A stretch of DNA of 64,000 bases from Bacteroidales bacterium (GTDB taxonomy: Bacteria > Bacteroidota > Bacteroidia > Bacteroidales > Muribaculaceae). The stretch is from positions 43,938-107,937 of the forward strand of contig SUXJ01000009.1 in assembly GCA_015061005.1 (NCBI GenBank). The letters are read 5' to 3'. Both the position numbers and the translations under genes were made by a program. The first letter of the stretch is position 1. Every line of letters starts with the position of its first letter. Shown here in pieces: positions 45,575-55,900 of this stretch. Under the pieces are notes generated by a model. It saw only the letters and a program-made list of their open reading frames with translations. It did no database searches and had not been told where the DNA came from.

Positions 45575-47710
45575 TTACTTGGCGGGCTTTAGCCAGCGGT
45601 CGAGCCAGCGGAAGAAGAGTCGCTGCCAGAGGATTGCGTTTTGGGGTTTGAGAATCCAGTGGTTTTCATCGGGGAAGATGGCCATTTCGGCGGGGATGCC
45701 GCGGAGCTTGGCTGCATTGAATGCCATTTCGCCTTGAGAGGAGAGAATGCGATAATCAAATTCGCCGTGGGTGATGAGAATCGGGGCAGTCCATTTGTCG
45801 ACGAAGCGGTGAGGCGACATGGCGTGGGTGCGTTGCGCAATCGGGTTGTCTTTGCGCCAGTAAGCTCCATAGGTGGGGTCCATTGCGGCGTCTGTGGGCG
45901 CGTTGATTTGTCCGCCGCCCATGTCCCAGTTTGCGAACCACATTTCTTCGGTTTCAAGGTATTGGGCTTCCATGTTGAAGATGCCGGCATGGGCAATCAG
46001 GCATGCAAATCGGCCGTCGTGGTTGCCGGCGAGCCAATAGACGGAGAAGCCGCCGTAGCTTGCGCCGGTTGCGCCGATATGATCGGCATCGATCCACGGT
46101 TCACGCTTCACGTCATCGACTGCGGCGAGGTAGTCGCGCATGTTTTGTCCGGGATAGTCGCCCGAGATTTGTTCGTTCCACTCTGTGCCGAATCCGGGGA
46201 GTCCGCGGCGGTTGGGGGCTATCATTACGTAGCCGTTAGCTGCCATGAGGGCGAGGTTCCAACGGTAGCTCCAGAATTGACTCACGGCCTGTTGCGGTCC
46301 GCCTTGACAGTAGAGCACTGCGGGATATTTTACTGTGGGGTCAAAGTTTTGGGGCTTTACGATCCAAGTGAGCATCTGCTTGCCGTCGGTGGTGGGCACG
46401 TAGCGGCGTTCCACGGTGGGCATTGTGAGCTGCGCAAAGATTTCATCGTTGACAGCGGTGATTTTCGTTGCTTCGCCGTTGCTGACACGATAGATTTCGT
46501 TGGGGTAGAGCATTGAGTGGCGCATGGTGATGAGGTCGCCGCCGGGCAGGGGTGCGAGGGCATCGTAGTCACATTCGCCTGAAGCAACGGTGGTGACTTG
46601 GCCGTTAAGGTCAATGGAGAAAACGGGCTTCACACCATTGTTGTAGGCGAGGAAGTAGAGGCTTTGACCATTGGGCGCCCAAGCAATGGCATCGGCGGTG
46701 TAGTCCCAATCGGCGGTGAGGTCTTTGATTTCGCCGGAAGCTATGTCCATTACCATGATTCGGTTCTTGTCGCTTTCATAGCCGTCGCGTTCCATGCTGA
46801 GCCATGCGAGCTTGGAGCCGTCGGGCGAAATGACGGGGAAGGTGTCGTAGCCGCCCATGCCCGTGGTGAGCTCTTTGGTTGACTTGTCGGAGAGGTCATA
46901 GAGGTAGAGGTCGGAATCGGTGGAAATGGCATATTCCATGCCGGTCTTTTTGCGTGAAGTATAGACGAGTTTGGTTCCGTCGGGACTCCATGCAAAGGAT
47001 TCCACCCCGCCGAACGGTTTCATGGGCGATTCGTAGGGCTCTCCTTCCAAAACGTCGTAAGCACCGGAGATTTCCGAGCCGTTGAAATCGGCGATGAAGG
47101 GGTGGGGTATTTCGGTCACCCATTCGTCCCAATGCTTATACATCAAGTCGTCGTGGAGGCGGCAGTTGGCTTTGGGCAGGTCGGGATAGACGTCTTGAAC
47201 GGTCTTGCCGTATTTCACGTTTTTGATGAGCAATACTTTGGCGGCATCGGGCGCGAAAAGGAAGCCGTTGATGCCGGTTCCCTCCTTAGATACTTGGCGG
47301 CGATTCTTGCCGTCGGCATCCATGAGCCAGATTTGAGACTTGCCGTCAGAGTCGGGGTAGAGGAATGCGATTTCGCCCGAGGGCAGCCATGTGGCATTGC
47401 TTTCGCTCTTTGCGGAGCGAGTTATGCGCGAGTGGGGGGCTTCGGGGTTGGTGAGGTCTGCCACATAGAGGTCGGCGTTGGATGCGTTTTCTTCAACGCT
47501 TTCGTAGCTTACGGAGTAGAGCAGTTTTGAACCGTCGGGACTGACAGCAGGGGAGCTGACGCGTCCGAGGGCTTCGAGGGCTTCAATTGAGAAGACGCCA
47601 TCGGTGGAGGTGAATTCGGGCTTGTCGATGATGGTCTCGGACTCGGAAGTCGAACCGGCGCAGGAAGCAAGACCTGCGGCAGCGATAGTTGCCATTAAGA
47701 TTTTTTTCAT
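45575..47710 (-). CDS. S9-family prolyl oligopeptidase-like peptidase (DPP5-like), lipoprotein
   Basis: This 711-residue protein has a signal peptide with lipobox LASC (Cys17), an N-terminal beta-propeller with repeated SPDGSKL motifs (about 50-420), and a C-terminal alpha/beta-hydrolase with GASYGG (Ser551), HGEFDYR (Asp652) and DENHW (His684). The layout resembles dipeptidyl-peptidase 5 and acylaminoacyl peptidases of Bacteroidetes, which cut short peptides in the periplasm. ATG 47710 is chosen because it gives the lipoprotein signal. It lies 22 nt after dnaG, so the two are probably co-transcribed, an odd pairing. Confidence 0.92.
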   Translation of the reverse strand: MKKILMATIAAAGLASCAGSTSESETIIDKPEFTSTDGVFSIEALEALGRVSSPAVSPDGSKLLYSVSYESVEENASNADLYVADLTNPEAPHSRITRSAKSESNATWLPSGEIAFLYPDSDGKSQIWLMDADGKNRRQVSKEGTGINGFLFAPDAAKVLLIKNVKYGKTVQDVYPDLPKANCRLHDDLMYKHWDEWVTEIPHPFIADFNGSEISGAYDVLEGEPYESPMKPFGGVESFAWSPDGTKLVYTSRKKTGMEYAISTDSDLYLYDLSDKSTKELTTGMGGYDTFPVISPDGSKLAWLSMERDGYESDKNRIMVMDIASGEIKDLTADWDYTADAIAWAPNGQSLYFLAYNNGVKPVFSIDLNGQVTTVASGECDYDALAPLPGGDLITMRHSMLYPNEIYRVSNGEATKITAVNDEIFAQLTMPTVERRYVPTTDGKQMLTWIVKPQNFDPTVKYPAVLYCQGGPQQAVSQFWSYRWNLALMAANGYVMIAPNRRGLPGFGTEWNEQISGDYPGQNMRDYLAAVDDVKREPWIDADHIGATGASYGGFSVYWLAGNHDGRFACLIAHAGIFNMEAQYLETEEMWFANWDMGGGQINAPTDAAMDPTYGAYWRKDNPIAQRTHAMSPHRFVDKWTAPILITHGEFDYRILSSQGEMAFNAAKLRGIPAEMAIFPDENHWILKPQNAILWQRLFFRWLDRWLKPAK

Positions 47711-47732
47711 GAATGATGGTTTATTAAGGTAG

Positions 47733-49874
47733 TTATTTAGGAAGTACAATGCGTTCGCCCAGATAGTGGGCCAATTGGGCTATTATTTCGCGAATTTGCT
47801 GAAGCTGCGACAATACTGCGGCAGCTTCATCGCCCGAGAGCCCGACCAATCCGGCGCGGAGCTCTTTTTCGCGCCATTGCAGAGTGGCGATTTTGAGGCC
47901 ATAGACGGCTTTAGGCACTTTGTTGGCCAACAGCTCGCGTTCCGAGGGCACGTGAGTGCCTTTGGTGTGGATTTTGCTCAGAGAGTATTTCTCGCTGACG
48001 AATGAGGTGGTCAGTGTGCGGACTTGGGGGTCCGGGTCTGCGCCGAGAGCGCGAGTCAGAAAGCGTTCCGAAGCCATGGCGATGGCGCTTCGGCGAATTT
48101 CTTCGGCGGCAGCGTTTGCCTCTTCCTCTTTTCGGCGAATGGCATCAACGGACCCTGCGGCAAGGATGCCGGCGCGTGCTTCGTCGAGATACTTGCGAGC
48201 CTCGGAGTCGGCTTGAGCCATGGCGACCGGCAGTTCGAGGTCCCAAGCCTGACTCAGTGCTTGAATGCTCAGGAAAATCTTGGCAAGGTCAGGGTTGGCA
48301 AAGGATATATCGTCAGAATTAAATTCGTTTACGACATAGTCGAGCACTGACAGGTCGCGAACCTCGCCCTCGGAGTCGACCACTTGAGCCACTGTGAGCA
48401 GGCCGTAGCGCACGAGCAGGCGCGCCACTTCCATTTCAGCAGGGCGAAGATAGGCGAGGCGGTCGGTGACGGCGCGTCCGGTAGGTCTGGTGACCACTGT
48501 GGGCTCTTTCGTATGCTCCTGACTCGTTTCGGGTATTTTTGTTGTCTGCGACTTCTCGGCATTTTCATTGGCATATTTTGCCACTTGGAGAGTGACGATT
48601 TCTTCGTCGGTTTGCATCAGTCGGGAGCATTCCTTGGTGTATTCGCTGCGAATTACGCGGTCGGGAATCACGCTGATGCTCTTGGCGATGCTGTTGATGA
48701 CTCCGGCGCGTGCCACCGGGTCGTTTGCTGCCAATCCGTCGAGCAAAATCTTGGTTTTAAATCGAATGAAGTCCGTTTCATTCGCCTGCATGTATGCCTC
48801 GATTTCTTCCAAGGAGTGAGCTTTGGCAAATGAGTCGGGGTCGTCGCCCTCGGGTAGGAGCAGCACTTTGACGTTGAGCCCTTGGGCAAGGAGCATGTCG
48901 ATGCCTCGCAATGAAGCCTTGATGCCTGCGGGGTCGGAATCGTAGATAACGGTGACGTTCTGCGTGAAGCGATGAATCAGCGCGATTTGGCCGTCGGTTA
49001 GTGACGTTCCCGATGATGCCACAACGTTTTCCACTCCGCGTTGACTCATGGAGATTACGTCCATGTAGCCCTCAACGAGAATGCACTTGTTTTTCTGCAC
49101 AATGGCTCGGCGAGCTTGGTAAAGGCCATAGAGCTCGGAGCTTTTGTGGTAAATGGAACTCTCAGGGGAGTTTACGTATTTTGCAATAGTCTTGTCGGAT
49201 TTCAGCGTGCGGCCGCCAAAGGCCACCACCTTACCGCTCAGAGTGAAAACCGGAAAGAGCACTCGGCCGCGGAAGCGGTCGTAGAGATTGCCGCGGTCAT
49301 TGCGCGAGCAAAGTCCCGTTGATGCGAGCAGTTCGGGGGAATAACCTTTTTTCATGGCTTCCGATGCCAAGGCATCGCGTGCTTCGGGAGAGTAGCCCAG
49401 CCGGAAGCGTTTGATAGCCGCATCGGTAAGCCCGCGGTTGCGGAAATAACTTAATCCGATAGCGCGCCCCTCATCGGACTCAAAGAGCTTGTTTTCAAAG
49501 AATTGCAGGGCAAACTCGTTGAGTGCCAACATGCTTTCTCGCTCAGATGCCTGAGCGATCTCCTCGGCTGTGAGTTCGCGCTCTTTGATTTCAATGTTGT
49601 ATTTGTTGGCAAGCCAACGGAGAGCTTCGGCATAGCTGAGTTGTTCGTGCTCCATGATGAAGCCGACGGGGGTGCCTCCTTTGCCACATGAGAAACACTT
49701 GCACACTCCCTTGGCTTTGCTTACGGAGAACGAAGGGGTGCGTTCATTGTGGAATGGACACAATCCCATGTAGTTCGCGCCGCTGCGTTTGAGCTTGACG
49801 AAGTCGCTGACAACTTCAACGATGTCGGCAGTGTCGAGAATTTTGCGAACGGTTTCTTGGTCTATACGAGGCAT
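47733..49874 (-). CDS. dnaG: DNA primase
   Basis: This 713-residue protein has the CHC2 zinc site (Cys39, His42, Cys60, Cys63), the primase core with TOPRIM motif ILVEGYMDV and YDSDPAGIKA, and a long C-terminal helicase-binding region (about 450-713), including FLTRALGADPDPQV near residue 610. It makes RNA primers at the replication fork. Its ATG overlaps the stop of the upstream DUF2752 gene, an arrangement I regard as ordinary in Bacteroidetes but have not verified. Length is in the normal range for the phylum. Confidence 0.96.
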   Translation of the reverse strand: MPRIDQETVRKILDTADIVEVVSDFVKLKRSGANYMGLCPFHNERTPSFSVSKAKGVCKCFSCGKGGTPVGFIMEHEQLSYAEALRWLANKYNIEIKERELTAEEIAQASERESMLALNEFALQFFENKLFESDEGRAIGLSYFRNRGLTDAAIKRFRLGYSPEARDALASEAMKKGYSPELLASTGLCSRNDRGNLYDRFRGRVLFPVFTLSGKVVAFGGRTLKSDKTIAKYVNSPESSIYHKSSELYGLYQARRAIVQKNKCILVEGYMDVISMSQRGVENVVASSGTSLTDGQIALIHRFTQNVTVIYDSDPAGIKASLRGIDMLLAQGLNVKVLLLPEGDDPDSFAKAHSLEEIEAYMQANETDFIRFKTKILLDGLAANDPVARAGVINSIAKSISVIPDRVIRSEYTKECSRLMQTDEEIVTLQVAKYANENAEKSQTTKIPETSQEHTKEPTVVTRPTGRAVTDRLAYLRPAEMEVARLLVRYGLLTVAQVVDSEGEVRDLSVLDYVVNEFNSDDISFANPDLAKIFLSIQALSQAWDLELPVAMAQADSEARKYLDEARAGILAAGSVDAIRRKEEEANAAAEEIRRSAIAMASERFLTRALGADPDPQVRTLTTSFVSEKYSLSKIHTKGTHVPSERELLANKVPKAVYGLKIATLQWREKELRAGLVGLSGDEAAAVLSQLQQIREIIAQLAHYLGERIVLPK

Positions 49875-50242
49875 CAGAGATTTCTAAAAATGGTCCAAAG
49901 GATAATGGCGGTAAGCAGTGCGGACATGGCGGGAACCGACAGCAAAATTCGGCGTAAGCGGCTGTAGGGGCGCATTTCTGCAATGATAGCTGCCGTGGCT
50001 AACGGAATTGCAAAGAATACCGCCGGATTAACCGCCCAAGCATCGGCAAAGCGACCGTTAAAAAGGGCATGGAAGGCTCGTGCAGAGCCGCAGCCGGGAC
50101 AATCAAGACCGGTGACTTGCTTGAAAAGGCACTTCGGATAAGGAAATGCTCCGCCCACGGGGTCATAAAGCCACAACACGACGATTGCAGTCGCCGCAAC
50201 CAAGGTAAATAACCCGAGAAACACTTTCCTTTTAACCGTCAT
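49874..50242 (-). CDS. DUF2752 membrane protein
   Basis: This 122-residue protein has three hydrophobic helices (about 8-28, 68-88, 98-118) and the signature CPGCGSARAFHALFNGRFADAWAVNP. The conserved CPxCG motif suggests metal or redox binding; the function is unknown. ATG 50242 is chosen over 50281 because the upstream start would place the promoter -7 box inside the coding region. The stop overlaps the dnaG ATG. Confidence 0.85.
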   Translation of the reverse strand: MTVKRKVFLGLFTLVAATAIVVLWLYDPVGGAFPYPKCLFKQVTGLDCPGCGSARAFHALFNGRFADAWAVNPAVFFAIPLATAAIIAEMRPYSRLRRILLSVPAMSALLTAIILWTIFRNL

Positions 50243-50250
50243 ATTAACCG

Positions 50251-50281
50251 CAAAGATACGCACATCTGCTGAAATCTTCAA
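50251..50281 (-). promoter_or_regulatory. Promoter of the DUF2752-dnaG-S9 run
   Basis: On the minus strand, TTG (50281-50279), 20 nt, then TATCTTTG (50258-50251). The start codon is only 8 nt after the box, so the leader is nearly absent. Confidence 0.6.
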
Positions 50282-50316
50282 GAATTGCCCCGAGTTTTTA
50301 CAGAAAATCGGAGCCG

Positions 50317-50411
50317 TTGTTTCCTATAAGTAACAAAATTGAAAATATTTGCAAAATTGTTTCCTATAAGTAATAAAATTTGTAACTTTGCTGAAAATTA
50401 GAACTTATAGG
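50317..50411. promoter_or_regulatory. Operator-like repeats and promoter of the second DUF4143 ATPase
   Basis: TTGTTTCCTATAAGTAA occurs at 50317-50333 and 50357-50373, and the match continues over 24 nt with one mismatch. The period is 40 nt. ACTTATAGG (50403-50411), the inverted core, lies just before the ATG at 50413. Each copy is itself an imperfect dyad. The second copy overlaps the -33 and spacer region of the -7 box TAACTTTG (50383-50390). This looks like a regulator-binding array, perhaps autoregulatory. Confidence 0.65.
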
Positions 50412-50412
50412 C

Positions 50413-51618
50413 ATGAAAATGATTACAAGACGGTACTATGCAGACAAGTTAGATGCATGGATTGGGAAAGGGCAGATAATTGTGCTCGTCGGGCAGCGGA
50501 GAGTCGGCAAAAGTTACATTCTCAAAGACTTTATTGAACGCCACAAGGCTGATTCACAGGTGAATCTTATTTACGTAAATAAAGAGAGAAAGCAGTTCGA
50601 TGAATTTAGAACCCATGAGCAATTAAATGCGTATATTGATGCACATCTTAAGCCGGGATTGCATAATTTTATCTTGATAGATGAAGTGCAAGAAATAGAG
50701 GGTTGGGAAAAGAGTGTTCGTAGTTATCGATTGGAAGATGATATCGATATAATTGTCACAGGAAGTAACTCGAAGATGCTATCGGGGGAATTGAGCACTT
50801 TGATAGGCGGAAGATATCAAGAAATTAGAGTTCAGTCACTGAGTTACAACGAATTTATTTCGTTTCATGGGCTAAAAGACAATGATGAAACTTTGTGGAA
50901 GTACTTAAACTATGGAGGATTGCCCGGGTTGATGCAAATCGGACTCGATGACGATGACCTTGTGTGGGATTATCTTAGGGGAGTGTATCATACCGTAATG
51001 TTCAAGGATATAGTGGAACGAAACAGCATTCGCAATGTGTCCTTGCTTAAAACATTATTGCGTTATTTTGCCGATACAACCGGGAAGTTGAACTCGATTA
51101 ATAATATCTGCAAGTATTTGAAATCCGGAGGTCTGGACGTGTCAATCAAGTCGGTTACATCTTATCTCGGCTATTTTAAAGATGCCTATTTGCTCTCATC
51201 GGTAGAACGATATGACGTTCATGGAAAGCGCTTACTTGAGTCGAACGAGAAGGTATATTTTGGAGATGTAGGTTTGCGTAACCTGATAGCGGGAGGAGAA
51301 CGAGAAGGCGATATAGAGAAGGTGATTGAAACCGTAGTATATCGGCAGCTGCTCAGAATGGGCTACAAAGTGAGCGTAGGTCAGTTGCGCGCCGGGGAAG
51401 TTGATTTTGTTTGCGCGAAACACAACGAACGGGTGTATGTTCAGGTGGCTTATTTGATTGCTTCGCCCGAAACCGAAGAAAGGGAGTTCGGCTGCTTGGA
51501 CAATATCAAGGATAATTATCCCAAATATGTCATTTCGATGACTCCGCTGGTGAGGAGAAGTGACCGACGCGGAGTTACTCATCTCGGCTTGCGCGAGTTC
51601 CTGATTAACGGATTCTAA
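50413..51618 (+). CDS. DUF4143/AAA_14 ATP-binding protein, second of two
   Basis: This 401-residue protein has Walker A GQRRVGKS (27-34), Walker B FILIDEVQ (about 90-97), a sensor-type TGSNSKML and a C-terminal DUF4143/nuclease-like region with VDFVCAKHNERVYVQVAYL. It is a distant paralogue of the protein at 8437-9762 (same motif order, different length and spacing). The gene stands alone. Repeated CCTATAAGT motifs surround its promoter. The function of the family is not settled; many copies per genome and patchy presence suggest roles in mobile or defence biology, but that is speculation. Confidence 0.88.
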   Translation: MKMITRRYYADKLDAWIGKGQIIVLVGQRRVGKSYILKDFIERHKADSQVNLIYVNKERKQFDEFRTHEQLNAYIDAHLKPGLHNFILIDEVQEIEGWEKSVRSYRLEDDIDIIVTGSNSKMLSGELSTLIGGRYQEIRVQSLSYNEFISFHGLKDNDETLWKYLNYGGLPGLMQIGLDDDDLVWDYLRGVYHTVMFKDIVERNSIRNVSLLKTLLRYFADTTGKLNSINNICKYLKSGGLDVSIKSVTSYLGYFKDAYLLSSVERYDVHGKRLLESNEKVYFGDVGLRNLIAGGEREGDIEKVIETVVYRQLLRMGYKVSVGQLRAGEVDFVCAKHNERVYVQVAYLIASPETEEREFGCLDNIKDNYPKYVISMTPLVRRSDRRGVTHLGLREFLINGF

Positions 51619-51732
51619 CGAGTCGGGAGAAGAGGAAATACCGATAGCATCAAACAGAATCGTGATTGATGAGCAATAAAAAATTTGCGAGCGAGTAATA
51701 AAAGATAAGACAAAGATCGGCAAATAAAGAGT

Positions 51733-51765
51733 AATGGCGCAACTCAACGAGGATTGCGCCATTTC
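51733..51765. terminator. Terminator between the DUF4143 ATPase and the radical SAM gene
   Basis: A perfect 10-bp stem (AATGGCGCAA at 51733-51742 with TTGCGCCATT at 51754-51763), an 11-nt loop and flanking A/T. It lies between converging genes. Confidence 0.75.
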
Positions 51766-51768
51766 ATT

Positions 51769-52974
51769 CTATTTGGGGAGGAGTTCGGGGTGGAGCATGA
51801 TGTCGGCCGGGGGCAGTTTAGCGCGTAGTTGGTCGCGCATGAAGTTCATTGCCGGGGCTACGTGGGCAAAGAAGCGGCGGTAGCCCTCACAGAGGTAGTT
51901 GATGGGTTCGCCGGCGGCAGTGCGCGCAATGCGGTTTTTGGGGCACTCTCCGTTGCAGGCAAAGAGCCATTTGCACTCGCGGCATTGCTTGGATAGGGTG
52001 GTGCGCTTGGCTGCTCCGAATGCCAATTGCTTGCGCGAAGTCATCATTTCAATAAACGTCAGATTGCGAATGTTGCCGAGGTAGTATTCCGGGAATACAA
52101 AGTGGTCGCAGCAATAAACGTTGCCGTTATACTCCATTACGGCGGCATGGCCGCATTCCTTGTCGAGTGAGCACACTCCGGGCGGTGTGCCGTACCAATT
52201 GGCCAATGTGGAGTCGAAAATTTGAATGAAGACTTTGCCCACATCTTGTTTTACCCAAATATCGAACAGTCGGCAAAGGAACTCGCCCCATTGCTCCGGA
52301 CTGACCGAAAAATCCGCCAATTTGCCACGCTCGATAGGTGCGGCGATGTCGTCGGCATCGGTGAGTCGTTCAACTATGGGCGCAAACTGAATGTAGCGGC
52401 AATTAATTGACTTGAAGAAGTTGTAGAACTCTTCGGGGTGATCGGCATTGTAGTCGTTAATAACCGCCATGGCGTTCCATTCCACTCCGTGGGCATTGAG
52501 CATTTGCACGGCTCTCATCACTCGAATAAACGATGGCTTGCCGTCGCGCGAGCGGCGATATTCATCGTGAAATTCCTGAGGACCGTCAATGCTCAGGCCA
52601 ACGAGCCAATTGTTTTCTTTGAGGAAGCGACACCACTCCTCGGTGAGCAGAGTGCCGTTGGTCTGGAGGCAGTTAAGCACTCGGCGTCCTTGGCCATAGA
52701 CTTTTTGCAACTCCATAGCCTTTTTGTAAAATGAGAGAGGGCGAATCAGCGCTTCGCCACCGTGCCAAGTGAAGTTGACATCGGCAGCGGTTTGCGCTTC
52801 GAAATATCGCTTGATGTAGAGCTCAAGGGTCTCATCGCTCATGGCAAACTTTGAATCATCGGGCGAGTAAAACCTTTGTTTGTCAAGATAATAGCAATAG
52901 CTGCATGCCAAGTTGCAGGTCGAGCCTACGGGCTTGGCCATAACGTAGAGCGGACGGTGTTCAAACGGGTTCAC
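51769..52974 (-). CDS. Anaerobic sulfatase-maturating-type radical SAM enzyme (SPASM)
   Basis: This 401-residue protein has the radical SAM triad Cys20/24/27 in CNLACSYCYY, a TWHGGEALIRP motif, and C-terminal Cys clusters (CSLDKECGHAAVMEYNGN, CDHF, CRECKWLFACNGECPKNR) that hold two auxiliary 4Fe-4S clusters. The family oxidises an active-site Cys or Ser of sulfatases to formylglycine; the Bacteroides homologue is also called ChuR. No sulfatase is encoded in this window, so targets must be elsewhere. Its ATG overlaps the stop of the tricorn-like gene. Confidence 0.92.
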   Translation of the reverse strand: MNPFEHRPLYVMAKPVGSTCNLACSYCYYLDKQRFYSPDDSKFAMSDETLELYIKRYFEAQTAADVNFTWHGGEALIRPLSFYKKAMELQKVYGQGRRVLNCLQTNGTLLTEEWCRFLKENNWLVGLSIDGPQEFHDEYRRSRDGKPSFIRVMRAVQMLNAHGVEWNAMAVINDYNADHPEEFYNFFKSINCRYIQFAPIVERLTDADDIAAPIERGKLADFSVSPEQWGEFLCRLFDIWVKQDVGKVFIQIFDSTLANWYGTPPGVCSLDKECGHAAVMEYNGNVYCCDHFVFPEYYLGNIRNLTFIEMMTSRKQLAFGAAKRTTLSKQCRECKWLFACNGECPKNRIARTAAGEPINYLCEGYRRFFAHVAPAMNFMRDQLRAKLPPADIMLHPELLPK

Positions 52975-55900
52975 TTTTTATCCGGGAGGGTCTTAAGGAG
53001 TTCTTTAACTGCGCCGATGAGTTGGGCGTCTATGCCTTTGATAACATCTGCGGGATTATTGTAGATGGGCACATCGGGGTTGAGCTGTTGATTTTCAAGC
53101 ACATTGCCGTTGATGTCGAGTGCCGTCACTTGCGGAATACCGAAAATGAGAGTCGGGTCCACTTGTGTTTCCCACCAAACGGCTGTCATCGTGCCGGGAA
53201 CGGGAGTGCCGACCAACTTGCCTATACCGAGAGTTTTATACGTGTATGGAGTGCCGTGGGCATCGCTGTAATTGCTTTCGTTGATAAGCATGGCAGAAGG
53301 CTTGGTCCATTGAGTGAAGGGCTCGGACCCGATATATTGACCGCGAGGAGTGAACCGCACGTATTCCTTGCCGCTAAGGAGAATGGCAATGTCATTATGA
53401 AGCCAACCTCCGCCATTCCAGCGAGTATCGACTACCACGGCTTCATGATTGCGATACTTGCCGAGAAGCTGAGAGAAAACTTCGCGGAAACTTGCAGAGT
53501 TCATTCCTTCGACATGTACGTAGGCGATGCGTCCGCCGGAAACGCTGTCAACGACCGCTTGATTGCGCTCAACCCATCGGCGATAAAGCAAATCGGACAC
53601 GGCTCCGGCAGTGATAGGTTTGACGGTGACATCTTCGGTTTTGCCTCCGCTGCGCTTCACCGTCAGGCGAGTGCGCTTGCCTGCCAAACCGTCAAGCATC
53701 GGGAAGTAGTCTTCGCCGGCTTTGATTTCCTTGCCGTTGATTGCGAGAATGATGTCGCCGGGCTTTATCGATGAGCTCTGTTTGTCTAATGGACCGCGCT
53801 TGATTACCTCCGATACTTTCAGCCCGTCACCATCAAAGCCGGGATCATAGAATGCTCCGAGCGATGCGGTTTGCATGCGAGCTCCGGTGCCGCCGTAGCG
53901 TCCTCCGGTGTGAGACGCGTTCAGTTCTCCAAGAATCTCGCTAAGCATCTCTGCGAAGTCAAAATTATTGTTGATGTGCGGCAGAAATCTGCGATATTCT
54001 TGACCGTAGAAGTCCCAATCTACACCATGAAGGTTCGGATCATAGAACTTGTCTTTGACTTGTTTCCACATGTGGTCAAAAATGTATTCGCGCTCTTTGG
54101 CGGCATTATAATCAAATTCAGCCACGAATTCTACATTTTCCTTTGAGCCGCTGCCAAGGGCTATCTTGGAAATGCTGTTGCCCCCGAGGTAAACGTTCTC
54201 GCCTTTGGCGTCCGGTTCCAAACGACCGTAGCCAACTCCCTTGGTGAGAATTTTTGTGCTGCCTTTGCGTATGTCTTTTTCCCAAAGATCACCGCCGCTG
54301 ATATAGTAGAACTTTGTGCCGGCATTGTTCAGAATGAAGTCTGCGTAAGAGCCGGCTCCGGGAGTGAGTCGAAGAGTGCGATATTTGGCGTTCTCAAAGT
54401 CAAAATTCAGAGGCTTTACTTCCTTCTTCTTCTCCTTATCTTTATCATCTTCGTCCTTTTTCTTGTCGTCATCTTTCTTTGCGGCATCGGCCAATGCGGC
54501 GTCTTCTTCGCTCATGGTGAAACGATCATAGGCGTCGCCGTCAAGGAACATGATATAAACGTCTTCTTCCGAGCCCCAAGAACCATGACTGCGATAGCCG
54601 TTGCGGTCTGTGGTCCACAGAACTGCTTTACCGCCGAGGGTCCAATGAGCTCGTCCGTCATCATAGCCGCTTTCGGTCAGGTTATGCGTTTCCGAGCCAT
54701 CGGCTTTAACAACGGCAATATCGGGATTGTTCCATCCGCCGATGCCGATGTAGTCAACCAATAGCCAACGTGAATCCGGCGCCCATTCGAAATCTACGTC
54801 GCCATCGGCATAACTATAGTTAAATTTGCCGTCAAGTGCGGTTTTGGGTTGCTTTTTCCCTTCTGAATCAATCACTCGCAGTGCGGTGCGATTTTCAAGG
54901 AATGCCACGCTCTTGCCGTCGGGAGAATAAGCCGGTTGGAATGCCGGGAGAGAGTCGGGTGAGGCGTAGAGTAGTTTTTCGGTTATTTCAGTTGAATAAG
55001 TAAAATTTTTCTCGTCTTTGTTCGCTATTGTTGCAGTGAATAGTTGCCACAGTCCTCCGCGTTCGGAGTCATAAACCAATGAGCGGCCATCGGGCGCAAA
55101 ATCAACGTTGCGTTCCTGCTCCGGGGTGTTGGTTATCTGCTTGGTGGTCTTGTACTTGATTGATGTTACAAACACATTTCCTCGATGAATGAATGCCACT
55201 TCGGAGCCGTCCGGGCTGATGCTTATCGATGAGGCTCCTGTCGTGTTTAAACGTTTGATAACCTCGGGAGTGTAATGGTCGGCAATAATCTCTACGGAAA
55301 CTTTTTGCGGCTCAGTGCCGGGACGAAGAGTGTAGATCTCACCATTCCATGAGAATGCCAGAGTGCCGTTGGAGGCTAATGATAGCGAGCGCACAGGGTG
55401 ATTCTCAAATGAAGTTATCGGAGTTGCTTTGTCGGCACCGAGAGCGCGACGATGTATGTTCATTGTGCCATTGGAATCTTCGCTCAGGTAATAGAATTCA
55501 TCGGAATCGGGAATCCAAACCGGTTCTTGATTTTGGCATGACGAAAACGTTTGGCGTGTGTATTTCCCGTTTTCCAGCAGCCAAATGTCGGACGTTCCGG
55601 ATGATTGTTCGTGTTTGCGGAGCACGTCTTCATATCCTTTGCGATCTTGAAACAGCATTCTGCCGTCGGAGGCAACTGTTATGGCACTCGCCGGCCACGA
55701 CATCATCATTTCCGGACGTCCGGGATTGATTGCGCTGACAGAGTAGATTTGAGGAGTAAAACTCCCTTGCATGGCATTCTGTGCAGGCATGATTGATGCG
55801 GAATAAAGCAAGGTGCTGTTGTCTGACCATGCGCGGAGCGATTCGTTTGCGCTATTGGTGGTGAGGCGTTTGGGTGTGCCGCCGTTTGCCGACATTACGT

